Shown here piece by piece: positions 17,812-28,451 of a stretch of 64,000 nt of DNA. Source of the stretch: Burkholderiales bacterium (lineage in GTDB: Bacteria; Pseudomonadota; Gammaproteobacteria; Burkholderiales; SG8-39); contig JACZJT010000051.1 in assembly GCA_014860445.1 (NCBI GenBank), forward strand, positions 141,219 through 205,218, read 5' to 3'. The notes beneath the pieces are model-generated. The model ran no database searches. It was not told the DNA's origin and saw only the letters and a program-made list of their open reading frames with translations. The position numbers and the translations under genes are program-made. The number at the start of each line of letters is the position of its first letter. Within the stretch, counting starts at the first letter, position 1.

Positions 17812-19338
17812 ATGAGCGCGAACCTCGCCCAGCTGCTAGTACGCAGCGCGCACACCTACCCCGAACAGCCCGCGCTCGCGATCGGCGCGCGCATCACCTG
17901 CACCTACGCCGAGCTGGCCGGGCGCGTCTCCCGCCTCGCGGCGGCACTCGCACAGCAGCTCCCCGCGAACGAGCGCGTCGCCCTCGTGATGAAGAACTGC
18001 CCGCAGTACGTCGAGTTGCTGTTCGCCTGCTGGCATGCGGGCCTGTGCGCAGTGCCGATCAATGCCAAGCTGCATCCGCGCGAGCTCGAATTCATCCTGC
18101 AAAACAGCGGCGCGCGCCTGTGCTTCGCCAGCGCCGATCTATTCGACGCCGTGGCGCCGCTGGCTGATAGCGTGGATTGCCTCGAAGAGGTGATCGATGC
18201 CGACAGCCCGCGCTACGCCTCGCTCTGCGCGGCTGCCCCCATGGCAGTCGCCGCGCGCGAGGCGCAGGACCCGGCCTGGCTGTTCTATACCAGCGGCACC
18301 ACCGGTCGTCCCAAGGGCGTGACCCTGACCCAGAAGAACGTCATGGCGGCCGTCCTCGGCTATTTTTCCGATGTGGATACGATCGCGCCGGGCGATGCCA
18401 TCATCCACGCCGCGCCCATGTCGCACGGCTCGGGCTTCTACACCCTGCCCCATGTCGCGCACGCGGCGTTGAACGTCGTGCCCGAGTCGGGCGGCTTCGA
18501 CGCGCCCGAGATCTATTCGCTGTTGCTGGCGCATCGCGGCGTTACGCTGTTCGCCGCGCCGACCATGGTGAAGCGTCTGGTCGATCATCCCGTCGATGCC
18601 GACACCACGAATCTCAAGACCATCGTCTACGGCGGCGGGCCGATGTACGTGGCCGACTGCAAGGCGGCGCTGGCTCGCTTCGGCGACAAGCTGGCGCAGA
18701 TCTACGGCCAGGGCGAATCGCCGATGACCATCACCGCCATGGGCAAGGCCATCCACGCCGCCAGCGATCACCCGCGTTTCGAGGCGCGCCTCGCCTCGGT
18801 CGGACAGGCCTTCACCGGCGTCGAGGTCAGGGTCGGCGATGCGAACGACCGCCCGCTGCCAGCGGGCGAGGTGGGCGAGGTGCTGGTGCGCGGCGACCCG
18901 GTCATGGCCGGCTACTGGGCCAATCCCGCGGCGAGCGCCGAGACCCTGCGCAATGGCTGGCTGCACACCGGCGACGTCGGCAGCCTGGACGCAGACGGCT
19001 TCCTTACGCTGATGGACCGCAGCAAGGACGTGATCATTTCCGGCGGCTCCAACATCTACCCGCGCGAAGTCGAGGAAGTGCTGCTGCGCCACGCGGGTGT
19101 GAGCGAGGTGTCGGTGGTCGGGCAACAGCATCCGGAGTGGGGCGAAGTCGTGATCGCTTTCGTCGTGCCGCGCGGCGCGCCCCCGGACAAGGCCGACCTG
19201 GACGCGCTGTGTCTGGACCACATCGCCCGTTTCAAGCGGCCGAAGACCTACCGATTTGTCGAGGCGCTGCCGAAGAACAGCACCGGCAAGGTGCTGAAGA
19301 CCGAATTGCGCAAGCTGCTGCGCGACGTCCAGGCCTAA
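17812..19338 (+). CDS. Acyl-CoA synthetase / AMP-dependent ligase
   Basis: A 508-aa adenylate-forming ligase that activates a carboxylic acid to acyl-AMP and then acyl-CoA. Motifs: P-loop-like FYTSGTTGRPKGVTLT (about residue 157), the A5 core IYGQGESP in place of the more usual YGxTE (about 295), LHTGDVGSLDADGF (about 385), DRSKDVIISGGSNIYP and the C-terminal catalytic Lys in KNSTGKVLK. ATG 17812 is preferred to an upstream TTG. The acid cannot be named; a medium/long-chain or aromatic acid is plausible. It converges on LysR with a 4-bp overlap. Confidence 0.88.
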   Translation: MSANLAQLLVRSAHTYPEQPALAIGARITCTYAELAGRVSRLAAALAQQLPANERVALVMKNCPQYVELLFACWHAGLCAVPINAKLHPRELEFILQNSGARLCFASADLFDAVAPLADSVDCLEEVIDADSPRYASLCAAAPMAVAAREAQDPAWLFYTSGTTGRPKGVTLTQKNVMAAVLGYFSDVDTIAPGDAIIHAAPMSHGSGFYTLPHVAHAALNVVPESGGFDAPEIYSLLLAHRGVTLFAAPTMVKRLVDHPVDADTTNLKTIVYGGGPMYVADCKAALARFGDKLAQIYGQGESPMTITAMGKAIHAASDHPRFEARLASVGQAFTGVEVRVGDANDRPLPAGEVGEVLVRGDPVMAGYWANPAASAETLRNGWLHTGDVGSLDADGFLTLMDRSKDVIISGGSNIYPREVEEVLLRHAGVSEVSVVGQQHPEWGEVVIAFVVPRGAPPDKADLDALCLDHIARFKRPKTYRFVEALPKNSTGKVLKTELRKLLRDVQA

Positions 19339-20240
19339 TTGCGACCAGCCAGTTGGGCCGCGGCACGCCGGACGTGCGTCGCAAATATCTGTCCGACGCG
19401 CGTCAGCGGGGTATCGACGCGGCGGATCAGACCCAGCGTGTTGTGAGCGATCGCCTCACGAACATCGATGATCGCGAGTGAGTCGTGCATCGTTGCGTTT
19501 TCGACGATGGGACGCGGCAGCAGGCAAAGCAGGTCGGAGCTCTGCAGCAGCATGATCGACGTCGTCAGGGAGCGGCATTCAACCTTCAGCCGCGGCGCCG
19601 GTAATTGATGGGTGCGAAAGGTCCGTACGACCAGCAGATTCGGCAAATCGCCGACACCCAGATGCAGCCAGTCAGCGCCGCCGAGCTCCGCCAACGACTT
19701 GGCGCCGGCAAGCGGGTGGCCGCGCCGGGCTGCGACGACCATATCGATATCGAGCAGCCTTTCAACCGAGAATGCGGATTTGGGCGGTTCGATCAACAGG
19801 GGGCCGATGGCAATATCAACCTGGCCATTGCGAATGAGTTCGCCTACGTGCGGAAATACGCCTTCGAGGATATGTAAATCGACATTGGGGCATTCGCTTC
19901 GAAAGGCGTTGATGGCCGCCGGCGCCAGTCTCGACGTGCTGGCCGGCGACACACTGATGGTGAGCTTTCCTTCGAGTTCCCCGCGCAACTGGGCGACGTC
20001 TTCGGTGCTTTTTCGAAGCTCGCTGACGATCAGGCGCGCACGCAGCAGGAAGGCGTTTCCGTACGCCGTGGGAACAACGCCGAGCGCGCTGCGCGTCAAC
20101 AGCGGCACCGCGAGTTCCTCTTCAAGCACGCGCAAACTCTTGGAAAGAGCCGGCTGCGACACGCCGAGTTGCCGCGCCGCGGCGCGTATGCTGCCCTGTT
20201 CCGCGACCAGGACAAAGGCCTGAACGGACGAAAGTTTCAT
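19335..20240 (-). CDS. LysR-family transcriptional regulator
   Basis: A 301-aa regulator with the N-terminal helix-turn-helix (FVLVAEQGSIRAAARQLGVSQPALSKSLRVLEE pattern in residues 9-41) and a periplasmic-binding-protein-like effector domain (about 90-300). It is divergent from the TRAP transporter genes across 146 bp, the usual layout for a LysR protein controlling the neighbouring catabolic or transport operon. The effector is probably the TRAP substrate or a product. Confidence 0.9.
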   Translation of the reverse strand: MKLSSVQAFVLVAEQGSIRAAARQLGVSQPALSKSLRVLEEELAVPLLTRSALGVVPTAYGNAFLLRARLIVSELRKSTEDVAQLRGELEGKLTISVSPASTSRLAPAAINAFRSECPNVDLHILEGVFPHVGELIRNGQVDIAIGPLLIEPPKSAFSVERLLDIDMVVAARRGHPLAGAKSLAELGGADWLHLGVGDLPNLLVVRTFRTHQLPAPRLKVECRSLTTSIMLLQSSDLLCLLPRPIVENATMHDSLAIIDVREAIAHNTLGLIRRVDTPLTRVGQIFATHVRRAAAQLAGRN

Positions 20241-20386
20241 AGTTGAATCGCCGGCGCATGCGCCTATTCAGGTGATTCGAAAATGTTATCACATGGGCGG
20301 TTTTGCGATCTTTTCTTTTCAAGCCATATCCGTTAACTTGAACCTGCTGTCGTCAGGCAAATAATTATTATAAGGAGGAGACCAAG

Positions 20387-21409
20387 ATGATCCGACACAT
20401 CGTCAGGTACGCATTGATCAGTTTGGCAATCGCGGCCACCCCGGCTCACGCCGAAACCAAGTTGCTGTTCAGCATCTTTTTCCCACCCAATCATTTCATC
20501 CGTCAGGTCATGCACGAGTGGGCTGCTGACGTCGAGAAAGTGACCGGCAATCGCGTCAAGGTCGAGTTCTCCGCCGCATCGATGGCGCCGCCACCGCAAC
20601 AGATGAGCGCCGTGGAGTCGGGCATCTTCGATGTCGGATTTACGGCAAATCCGTTTATTAAGAATAAAGCGCCGCTGATCGAGTTCTCGTCGCTGCCCTG
20701 GCTGGTATCGGACGCCGAAGCTGCCTCGGTGGCTTATTGGCGCACCTACCAGAAGGGCCTGGCGGCCAAGCCGCAATTCAAGGGTGTGCAATTGCTGTCG
20801 CTGTTCCATTCCGCCGGGGGGCAGCTCTACAGCCTCGACGACACGCCAATCAACTCGATCGAAGAGTTGAAGAAACGCAAGATGTGGGCCTTGCCGGGCG
20901 AAGCGGCTGGTCTGCTGAAGAATCTCGGCATGAGCCCGGTCACGACGCCGGCGGTAAAGATCAGCGAGCCGGTCTCGCGCGGCGTGGTCGAGGGTTACTA
21001 TGGCATGAGCCCCGAGGGCGCGCTCAGTTTCAAGGCCTCGCCCTATACCAAGGTCATCACCTGGTTCCCGCGCGCGGCCACGTCGACCAGTTTTTCCATG
21101 TTCATCAACAAGGGAAAGTGGGGCAAGCTGTCCAAGAAAGATCAAGCGGCCGTACTTTCAGTGTCAGGCGAAAAGCTGGCGGCGCACGTGGGCAAGGCTT
21201 ATGAAAAGGCGGCGGCGGACGCGCTCGGCAAGATGAAGGCCGGCGGCATCAAAGTCGTTGAGGCTGATTCCGGTTTCTATGCGGCGATGCAGAAGGCGGC
21301 CGAGCCTTCGTTCAAGCGGTTCAACGCGGTCGCGACGAAGAACGGGATAGACGGCGACGCGCTGGTTGCCCAGTTCAGGAAGGAATACCTGGAACTGGCC
21401 AAGCACTGA
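20387..21409 (+). CDS. TRAP transporter substrate-binding protein, DctP family
   Basis: A 340-aa periplasmic receptor with a signal peptide ending AHA near residue 22. It shows DctP features: MHEWAADVEKVTGNRVKVEF, GIFDVGF, the ELKKRKMWALPG segment with its ligand-binding area, and WFPRAATSTSFSMFINKGKW. AAGGAGGAG precedes the ATG. It is the first gene of a DctP-DctQ-DctM set followed by a sulfatase-like hydrolase, so its ligand may be a sulfate or phosphate ester or a cleavage product. Confidence 0.9.
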   Translation: MIRHIVRYALISLAIAATPAHAETKLLFSIFFPPNHFIRQVMHEWAADVEKVTGNRVKVEFSAASMAPPPQQMSAVESGIFDVGFTANPFIKNKAPLIEFSSLPWLVSDAEAASVAYWRTYQKGLAAKPQFKGVQLLSLFHSAGGQLYSLDDTPINSIEELKKRKMWALPGEAAGLLKNLGMSPVTTPAVKISEPVSRGVVEGYYGMSPEGALSFKASPYTKVITWFPRAATSTSFSMFINKGKWGKLSKKDQAAVLSVSGEKLAAHVGKAYEKAAADALGKMKAGGIKVVEADSGFYAAMQKAAEPSFKRFNAVATKNGIDGDALVAQFRKEYLELAKH

Positions 21410-21482
21410 GCCCGCAGAGGCGGTTCGGTAGTCAGGAATTTCGAACCGCCTTCTACCCGCCACACGAAACAAAGGAACACCT

Positions 21483-21971
21483 ATGGCGCATCACGCCTGG
21501 GCGCACGCCGTCTATCGGACCGGACAGATCGTGGGCGCATTTACGGCTGCGGGCATCGCGCTGCTGACCATCACCGACGTTACGCTGCGCTACCTCTTCA
21601 ACAAACCGATCTTCGGGGCAGCCGAGATTACCGATTCGATGCTGGGCGTACTGGTGGGGGCCGGCCTGATCGTTGCCGCGGCTCTGCGTATCCACATCCG
21701 CATCGACCTGCTCGAAGCGCCGCTGCGTCGGCGATTCCCGTCGGGCTATCCGCGCTGGAAATGGTTGAGTGAATGGCTGGGCACGCTCGCTTTCGCCGCA
21801 TTGCTGGTGCGGCATGCCTGGCACACAGTCTCGGTTCGCGAGCTGACAGCGGTGCTCGAATTTCCGATCGGTTGGGTATACGCCGCCGTGGCTTTGCTCG
21901 TGGTCGGTGCGCTGGGGATACTGCTCAGTGATTACCGGCCACCGCCCGCCGCGAGCGAGGACCGCTCATGA
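21483..21971 (+). CDS. TRAP transporter small permease, DctQ family
   Basis: A 162-aa inner-membrane protein with four TM helices and the DctQ sequence DVTLRYLFNKPIFGAAEI-like motif near residue 38. It pairs with the large permease, which starts inside its last codons (4-bp overlap at 21968-21971). Confidence 0.88.
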   Translation: MAHHAWAHAVYRTGQIVGAFTAAGIALLTITDVTLRYLFNKPIFGAAEITDSMLGVLVGAGLIVAAALRIHIRIDLLEAPLRRRFPSGYPRWKWLSEWLGTLAFAALLVRHAWHTVSVRELTAVLEFPIGWVYAAVALLVVGALGILLSDYRPPPAASEDRS

Positions 21972-23263
21972 CGGCCTCGCTGATCGGTTTTGCCATACTC
22001 ATCGCGCTGAGCTTTACCGGCATCCCGCTGGCTTTTGCAACCCTGCTGGTCGGCTTCGTCGGCTTCGGTTTGATCCGGGGCTGGGAATCGACTGTCGTCA
22101 TGTCCGGCCAGCAGATTGCCGAGATGATCGTCAATCCGAATCTTGTCGTGGTGCCGATATTCATTCTGATGGGCGAGTTCATCCGCCGCGGCGGAATCGC
22201 CGACGAGCTCTACGAGTTCGGCAACGCCGTGGTCGGCTGGCTACGGGGCGGGTTGGCGATGTCCACGGTGCTGGCCTGTGGCGCTTTTGCCGGTGTATGC
22301 GGCAGTTCGGTCGCAACGGCGGCCACGATGACCAAGGTCGCGATGCCGCCCATGCGCCGCTATGGCTACAGCGACAGCCTGTCGGCCGGCACGATCGCCG
22401 CGGGGGGCACGCTGGGCATACTGATTCCGCCCAGCATCATCATGGTGATCTATTGCATCTTTACCAACGAAGACATCGGCCGCATGTTCATGGCGGGCGT
22501 GCTGCCGGGGGTGTTGATGGTGGCGAGTTTTCTGGTGACGGTCGCGATCTGGGTCCGGTTGCGCCCCGGCGCGGCGCCCGCCGGCATGGCCATGGCCTGG
22601 GACAAGCGGTTCGCGGCGCTGAAAAAGACCGGGGCGTTCGTCGCCTTGTTCCTGATCGTGCTCGGCGGAATCTATCTGGGTGTATTCACCCCGACCGAGG
22701 CCGCGAGCGTCGGCGCCATCGGCGCATGGCTGTTCGCCTTCGCGCGCGGCTCAATGCGCAGCGCGCGCGAGTATCGCGAGGTCATCGGCGGGGCGGCCGG
22801 CATCAGCGCGACCATTTTCGCCATCGCCTCCTGTGCAGTGGTGTTCTCGCAGTTCGTCAATGTCACCGGCATGCCCTATGCGCTGCTGGATCTTGTCGAC
22901 ACCTGGAATCTCAACGGCACCCGCCTGGTGCTGGCCATCGGCGGATTGTGTATCGTCATGGGCATGATTTTCGAAACCCTGGGCATCCTGGTGCTGATCG
23001 TGCCGATGTTCCTGCCGGCACTGGAAGCGCAGGGTGTGGACATGCTCTGGTTCGGAATCCTGGTCATCATCCTGATCGAGCTGGGCCTGATCACCCCGCC
23101 GATAGGGATCAATGTATTTACCGTCAAGGCCGCGCGCCCGGACCTTGAGTTGTCAGACATATTCATAGGGGTATGGCCGTTCGTGATCGCGATGCTGGTC
23201 ACCGCGGGCCTGATCGTCGAATTCCCATGGATCGCCACCGGACTACCTAACCTGATGCGCTGA
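21968..23263 (+). CDS. TRAP transporter large permease, DctM family
   Basis: A 431-aa membrane protein with about twelve TM helices. It has the DctM core motifs MGEFIRRGGIADELYEF, CGAFAGVCGSSVATAATM and AGGTLGILIPPSIIMVIY. It forms the sodium-coupled channel of the TRAP system with the DctQ protein encoded just upstream. Confidence 0.92.
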   Translation: MTASLIGFAILIALSFTGIPLAFATLLVGFVGFGLIRGWESTVVMSGQQIAEMIVNPNLVVVPIFILMGEFIRRGGIADELYEFGNAVVGWLRGGLAMSTVLACGAFAGVCGSSVATAATMTKVAMPPMRRYGYSDSLSAGTIAAGGTLGILIPPSIIMVIYCIFTNEDIGRMFMAGVLPGVLMVASFLVTVAIWVRLRPGAAPAGMAMAWDKRFAALKKTGAFVALFLIVLGGIYLGVFTPTEAASVGAIGAWLFAFARGSMRSAREYREVIGGAAGISATIFAIASCAVVFSQFVNVTGMPYALLDLVDTWNLNGTRLVLAIGGLCIVMGMIFETLGILVLIVPMFLPALEAQGVDMLWFGILVIILIELGLITPPIGINVFTVKAARPDLELSDIFIGVWPFVIAMLVTAGLIVEFPWIATGLPNLMR

Positions 23264-23271
23264 GGACCAAC

Positions 23272-24927
23272 ATGCCTGCACCCGTACGCAACATCCTTTT
23301 CCTGATGGCTGACCAGCTGCGCTGGGACTACATGTCGTGCTCCGGCAGCAGCCCGGTGCAGACGCCGCACATCGACGCGCTGGCGGCGCGCGGCGTCCGT
23401 TTCACGCGCGCCTATGCGCAAGGGACGAGCTGCGGCAATTCGCGCGCCAGCTTTTATACGGGTCGTCATGTGCGCTCGCACGGCGCCACATGGAACGATA
23501 TCCCGTTCGAGCTGAATCACTGGACGCTGGGCGACTACATGCACGAACGCGGCTTGCAGACCGTCCTGATGGGCAAAACACATATGAAGCCCGACAGCAA
23601 CGGCCTGGCGCGATTTGGAATGGATCCGGAATCCGGCATGGGGCATGCGCTGGCCGAATGCGGCTTCGCGCTCGGCGAGCACGACGACGGCCTGCATCCG
23701 GAGGGGCCGCTGGGGTTCTACTCGGCGCGGGCGCCGCGCTACAACGAATATCTGCGTGAGCACGGCTTCGGCGGGCGCAACCCGTGGCTGGAATGGGCGA
23801 ATTCCGGTGTCGACGAGGCGGGCCGCATCGCATCCGGGTTCTACCTCGAGAACGCACATCGCGCCGCACGCGTTCCCGCCGAACACAGCGAGACGGCTTA
23901 CATGACCGGGCGGGCGATGGAGTTCATCGAAGGCGCGGGCGAGACGCCGTGGTGCCTGCATCTGTCCTACATCAAACCCCACTGGCCGCTGATCGCGCCC
24001 GCGCCCTACCACCAGATCTACGGGCCCGAAGATGTGCCGGCCGCCATGCGCAGCGAGGGCGAACGGGCGGACGCGCACCCGGTGATGCGGGCCTTCATGG
24101 ACCATCGCCATTCGCAGACCTTCTCGCGCGACGAAGTGCGCAAGCGCGTGATTCCGACCTATATGGGCCTGGTGCGCCAAATCGACGACGAGATCGGGCG
24201 CCTGATCGCGTTCCTGCGCGCGCGCAAGCAGCTCGATGACACCCTGATCGTCCTGACGGCCGACCACGGCGACTACCTCGGAGACCACTGGCTGGGCGAG
24301 AAGGATCTGTTTCACGACGCAGCCGCGAAGCTGCCGATGCTCGTCTCGGACCCGCGCGCCGCCGCGGACGCGACCCGCGGCAGCGCGTGCGATGCGCTGG
24401 TCGGGGCGATCGACCTGATCCCGACCTTCATCGACGCGCTCGGCGGCACGCCGCCGCGCCACCGCCTCGAAGGGCTGTCGCTGCTTCCCTGGCTGCTCGG
24501 CGAGCGTCCGCAACACTGGCGCGAAGCGGTGTTCAGCGAATGCGACTATGGCCGTTTGCCTGCGGCAAAAGCGCTCGACCGTGATCCGCTCGAAGCGCGG
24601 CTGACGATGGTCTTCGACGGCCGCTGGAAGTACGTTCACTGCCTGGGCTTTGCCCCGATGTTGTTCGACCTGGAGAACGACCCGCAGGAGCTGAGAGACC
24701 TGGGACGCGTGGCCGATCACGCCGGCGTGCGCGAGCGCATGAAAGATCTGCTGCTCGATTGGTCGGCGGGACTGCGCAACCGCACCGCCACCGACGAGGC
24801 CCAGATGGTCAACCTGACGGGCAAATCGTTCCGGCAAGGCCTGCACATCGGCTATTGGTCGGAAAGCGATGTACCGGCCGAACTGCGGTCGCCTTCACCC
24901 GCCGCAGGCCCGGCCAGCGGGCGCTGA
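23272..24927 (+). CDS. Sulfatase / phosphonate-monoester-hydrolase-like enzyme
   Basis: A 551-aa alkaline-phosphatase-superfamily hydrolase without a signal peptide, so probably cytoplasmic. Metal and active-site motifs are FLMADQLRWDY (Asp14), the nucleophile region TSCGNSRASFYTGRH (Cys54 to Arg58), KTHMKPD, and TADHGDYLGDHWLGEKD. The nucleophile motif is C-G-N-S-R, not the C-x-P/A-x-R recognised by formylglycine-generating enzyme, so maturation is uncertain. It starts 8 bp after DctM and is thus the terminal gene of the TRAP operon. It probably hydrolyses the imported ester. Confidence 0.85.
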   Translation: MPAPVRNILFLMADQLRWDYMSCSGSSPVQTPHIDALAARGVRFTRAYAQGTSCGNSRASFYTGRHVRSHGATWNDIPFELNHWTLGDYMHERGLQTVLMGKTHMKPDSNGLARFGMDPESGMGHALAECGFALGEHDDGLHPEGPLGFYSARAPRYNEYLREHGFGGRNPWLEWANSGVDEAGRIASGFYLENAHRAARVPAEHSETAYMTGRAMEFIEGAGETPWCLHLSYIKPHWPLIAPAPYHQIYGPEDVPAAMRSEGERADAHPVMRAFMDHRHSQTFSRDEVRKRVIPTYMGLVRQIDDEIGRLIAFLRARKQLDDTLIVLTADHGDYLGDHWLGEKDLFHDAAAKLPMLVSDPRAAADATRGSACDALVGAIDLIPTFIDALGGTPPRHRLEGLSLLPWLLGERPQHWREAVFSECDYGRLPAAKALDRDPLEARLTMVFDGRWKYVHCLGFAPMLFDLENDPQELRDLGRVADHAGVRERMKDLLLDWSAGLRNRTATDEAQMVNLTGKSFRQGLHIGYWSESDVPAELRSPSPAAGPASGR

Positions 24928-25119
24928 AAGAAAAACCGGCGGCGCTATTGCTAGGCCACCGGTCCGAAGGTGGGGTCTTAGGGAGGAGGAGTAACCCCAC
25001 GAAATAATAATACCCGCCGATCGCCGCAGCGACTGTGACAAAAGTTACACGATCGGCCAGATTGGGCGCGCCGCCTGCTAGACTGGCCATTCACCGGCGC
25101 CGCACCGGCCCGCGCCAAG

Positions 25120-25148
25120 TTGACGTTAACGTAAACGTCACCTACACT
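25120..25148 (+). promoter_or_regulatory. icmF promoter with palindromic operator in the spacer
   Basis: TTGACG (25120-25125) and TACACT (25143-25148) form a sigma-70 promoter with a 17-bp spacer. The spacer holds an imperfect 20-bp palindrome, TGACGTTAACGTAAACGTCA (25121-25140). By position and ACGT-rich sequence it resembles operators of MerR-type regulators of branched-chain/acyl-CoA catabolism (LiuR class, from memory), which suits icmF. Confidence 0.6.
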
Positions 25149-25181
25149 GCCGGTTCGCAGAAATTCGCAAGCGGGGTTGCC

Positions 25182-28100
25182 ATGACCGACTTATCGATCA
25201 ACGCCAGTTCGAGCATCTACAAGCCCAGGCACAAGGTGCGCTTCGTCACCGCGGCTTCGCTGTTCGACGGCCACGATGCCTCGATCAACATCATGCGCCG
25301 CATCCTGCAGGCCACCGGCTGCGAGGTGATTCACCTCGGCCACAACCGCTCGGTCGAAGAGGTGGTCACCGCCGCGCTGCAGGAAGACGTGCAGGGCGTC
25401 GCCATCAGTTCCTACCAGGGCGGCCACGTCGAATACTTCAAGTACATGTTGGATCTCTTGCGCGAGCGCGGCGGCGGTGAAATCAAGGTGTTCGGCGGCG
25501 GCGGCGGGGTGATCGTGCCCGAGGAGATCGAGGAACTCCATGCCTACGGCGTGGCGCGCATCTATTCGCCCGAAGACGGCCAGAAAATGGGCCTGCAGGG
25601 CATGATCAACGACATGGTGATGCGCTGCGACGTCGATCTCGCCAAGCTCGCCCCGCGGGACCTGAAGGCGGTCAAGGGCGGCGACCGGCGCAAGCTCGCG
25701 CAACTCATCACCGCGCTGGAAAATAAAACGGCCGACGCGAAACTGCGCGAGGCAGTGACGAAGGAAGCCGAGGCGCTCGACATCCCGACCCTGGGCATCA
25801 CCGGCACCGGCGGCTCGGGCAAGAGTTCGCTCACCGACGAATTGATCAGGCGCTTCCGGCTGGACCAGGACGACAGCCTCAACATCGCCGTGATCGCGGT
25901 CGACCCCTCGCGGCGCAAATCCGGCGGCGCGCTGCTCGGCGACCGCATCCGCATGAACGCGATCAACGGCAGCCATATTTTCATGCGCTCGCTGGCGACG
26001 CGCGCGACCGGCTCGGAGATCTCGCAGGCCCTGCCCGAGGTGCTCTCCGCGTGCAAGCTCGCCGGCTTCGACCTTATCGTGGTCGAGACCTCCGGCATCG
26101 GCCAGGGGGATGCGGCGATCGTGCCGCTGGTCGACGTGTCGCTCTACGTGATGACGCCCGAGTTCGGCGCGGCGAGCCAGCTCGAGAAAATCGACATGCT
26201 CGATTTCGCCGATTTCGTCGCCATCAATAAATACGACCGCAAGGGCGGCGCCGACGCGCTGCGCGACGTCCGGAAGCAATACCAGCGCAACAGTGACGCC
26301 TTCAAATTCCCGCCTGAGACCATGCCGGTGTTCGGCACCATCGCAGCGCGCTTCAACGACGACGGCGTTACCGCGCTCTACCAGCATCTGCTGCCGCGCC
26401 TCGCCGAGCACGGCCTCAAGGCCAAGCCCGGAAAACTGCCCGTGGTCGAAACCCGCGCCTCCAGCAGCCAGGCCGTGGTGGTGCCGCCGCAGCGCAGCCG
26501 CTACCTCGCCGAGATCGCCGAATGCGTGCGCGGCTATCACAAGTTCGCAAGCGGGCAGGCGCGGCTGGCGCGCGAGTTGCAGCAACTGCGCGAGACCGCG
26601 CGCATGCTGCACGATAATGACCCGACGCGCGACGGCGCGAAGACCACAGTGCTCAAGCTCACTGAAGCGCGCGACGCCGCGCTCGACGCGCGCGCGAAGA
26701 AGCTCCTCGACATGTGGCCGCAGATGCAGGCCGCCTATTCGGGCGACGAATACGTGGTCAAGATCCGCGGCAAGGAAATGCGCACCAAGCTCACCTCCAA
26801 GTCGCTCTCCGGCACCACGGTGCGCAAGGTGGTGCTGCCGCGCTACGAAGACCACGGCGAGCTGTTGAAGTGGCTGCTGCTGGAGAACGTGCCCGGCTCC
26901 TTCCCGTTCACCGCCGGCGTGTTCGCGTTCAAGCGCGAGAACGAAGACCCGACGCGCATGTTCGCGGGCGAGGGCGACCCCTTCCGCACCAACCGCCGCT
27001 TCAAGCACGTGTCCAAGGACATGCCGGCGAAGCGCCTCTCCACCGCCTTCGACAGCGTGACCCTCTACGGCTTCGAGCCGGACGAGCGCCCCGACATCTA
27101 CGGCAAGGTCGGCAACTCGGGCGTGTCGATCGCGACGCTGGACGACATGAAGGTGCTCTACGACGGCTTCGACCTGTGCAGCCCCAACACCTCGGTGTCC
27201 ATGACCATCAACGGCCCGGCGCCGACCATGCTGGCGATGTTCCTCAACACCGCGATCGACCAGCAGGTGGAGAAATTCCGCGCCGACAACGCGCGCGAGC
27301 CGACCGAGGACGAACACGCCAAGATCAAGGCGTGGACGCTATCGACCGTGCGCGGCACGGTGCAGGCCGACATCCTCAAGGAAGACCAGGGGCAGAACAC
27401 CTGCATTTTCTCGACCGAGTTTTCACTGAAGGTGATGGGCGACATCCAGGAATACTTCGTCCACCACAAGGTGCAGAACTTCTATTCGGTGTCGATCTCG
27501 GGCTACCACATCGCCGAGGCCGGGGCGAACCCGATCAGCCAGCTCGCGTTCACGCTGTCGAACGGGTTTACGTTTGTGGAGGCGTATCTGGCCCGCGGCA
27601 TGCACATCGACGACTTCGCCGGGAACCTGTCGTTCTTCTTCAGCTACGGCATGGACCCGGAGTACACCGTGATCGGCCGCGTCGCGCGGCGCATCTGGGC
27701 GGTAGCGATGAAAAACCGCTACGGCGCGAACGAGCGCAGCCAGAAGCTCAAGTACCACTCGCAGACCAGCGGGCGCAGCCTGCACGCGCAGGAGATTTCC
27801 TTCAACGACATCCGCACCACGCTGCAGGCGCTGATCTCGACCTACGACAACACCAACAGCCTGCACACCAACGCCTACGACGAGGCCATCACCACGCCCA
27901 CCGAGGAGTCGGTGCGCCGCGCGATGGCGATCCAGCTCATCATCAACCGCGAGTGGGGCCTGGCGAAGAACGAGAACCCGAACCAGGGATCGTTCATCAT
28001 CGACGAGCTCACCGACCTGGTGGAAGAAGCGGTGCTGAAGGAATTCGAGGCGATCTCCGAGCGCGGCGGCGTGCTCGGCGCGATGGAGACCGGCTACCAG

Positions 28101-28451
28101 CGCGGCAAGATCCAGGAAGAGTCGATGTACTACGAGCACAAGAAGCACGACGGCTCCTACCCGATCGTGGGCGTCAACACCTTCCGCGACCCGCACGCGG
28201 GCGAGGTGCCGCAGCGCATCGAACTGATCCGCTCGACCGAAGAGGAAAAGCAATCGCAGTTGAAGCGCCTGCGCGATTTCAAGGCGCGGCACCAGGACGA
28301 GTCCGGCCCCATGCTCGCGCGATTGCAGCAGGCGGTGATCGCCAATCAGAACGTGTTCGAAGTGCTGGTGGATGCGGTGCGCTGCTGCTCGCTCGGGCAG
28401 ATCACGAATGCGCTGTTCGAGGTGGGGGGGCAGTATCGGAGGAGTATGTAG
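25182..28451 (+). CDS. icmF: Fused isobutyryl-CoA mutase with G-protein chaperone
   Basis: Adenosylcobalamin enzyme interconverting isobutyryl-CoA and butyryl-CoA (or related acyl-CoAs). It is 1089 aa from ATG 25182, which has GGGG upstream and matches the family N-terminus. Order: B12-binding domain (about 20-150) with [13 protein letters not shown] carrying the lower-ligand His31; a MeaB-like GTPase chaperone domain with P-loop GTGGSGKSS (about 205); and a TIM-barrel mutase domain (about 560-1089) with [12 protein letters not shown]. The last 119 codons are duplicated about 3.6 kb downstream, bounding an inserted cassette. Regulated by a palindrome-bearing promoter at 25120. Confidence 0.95.
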   Translation: MTDLSINASSSIYKPRHKVRFVTAASLFDGHDASINIMRRILQATGCEVIHLGHNRSVEEVVTAALQEDVQGVAISSYQGGHVEYFKYMLDLLRERGGGEIKVFGGGGGVIVPEEIEELHAYGVARIYSPEDGQKMGLQGMINDMVMRCDVDLAKLAPRDLKAVKGGDRRKLAQLITALENKTADAKLREAVTKEAEALDIPTLGITGTGGSGKSSLTDELIRRFRLDQDDSLNIAVIAVDPSRRKSGGALLGDRIRMNAINGSHIFMRSLATRATGSEISQALPEVLSACKLAGFDLIVVETSGIGQGDAAIVPLVDVSLYVMTPEFGAASQLEKIDMLDFADFVAINKYDRKGGADALRDVRKQYQRNSDAFKFPPETMPVFGTIAARFNDDGVTALYQHLLPRLAEHGLKAKPGKLPVVETRASSSQAVVVPPQRSRYLAEIAECVRGYHKFASGQARLARELQQLRETARMLHDNDPTRDGAKTTVLKLTEARDAALDARAKKLLDMWPQMQAAYSGDEYVVKIRGKEMRTKLTSKSLSGTTVRKVVLPRYEDHGELLKWLLLENVPGSFPFTAGVFAFKRENEDPTRMFAGEGDPFRTNRRFKHVSKDMPAKRLSTAFDSVTLYGFEPDERPDIYGKVGNSGVSIATLDDMKVLYDGFDLCSPNTSVSMTINGPAPTMLAMFLNTAIDQQVEKFRADNAREPTEDEHAKIKAWTLSTVRGTVQADILKEDQGQNTCIFSTEFSLKVMGDIQEYFVHHKVQNFYSVSISGYHIAEAGANPISQLAFTLSNGFTFVEAYLARGMHIDDFAGNLSFFFSYGMDPEYTVIGRVARRIWAVAMKNRYGANERSQKLKYHSQTSGRSLHAQEISFNDIRTTLQALISTYDNTNSLHTNAYDEAITTPTEESVRRAMAIQLIINREWGLAKNENPNQGSFIIDELTDLVEEAVLKEFEAISERGGVLGAMETGYQRGKIQEESMYYEHKKHDGSYPIVGVNTFRDPHAGEVPQRIELIRSTEEEKQSQLKRLRDFKARHQDESGPMLARLQQAVIANQNVFEVLVDAVRCCSLGQITNALFEVGGQYRRSM

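Noticed and set aside
22876-24846. Open frame of 656 codons antisense to the sulfatase-like gene
   Set aside because: The forward gene has all active-site motifs; the reverse frame has none.
25191-27317. Open frame of 708 codons antisense to icmF
   Set aside because: icmF is unambiguous; the reverse frame is His/Arg/Val-rich GC-skew noise.
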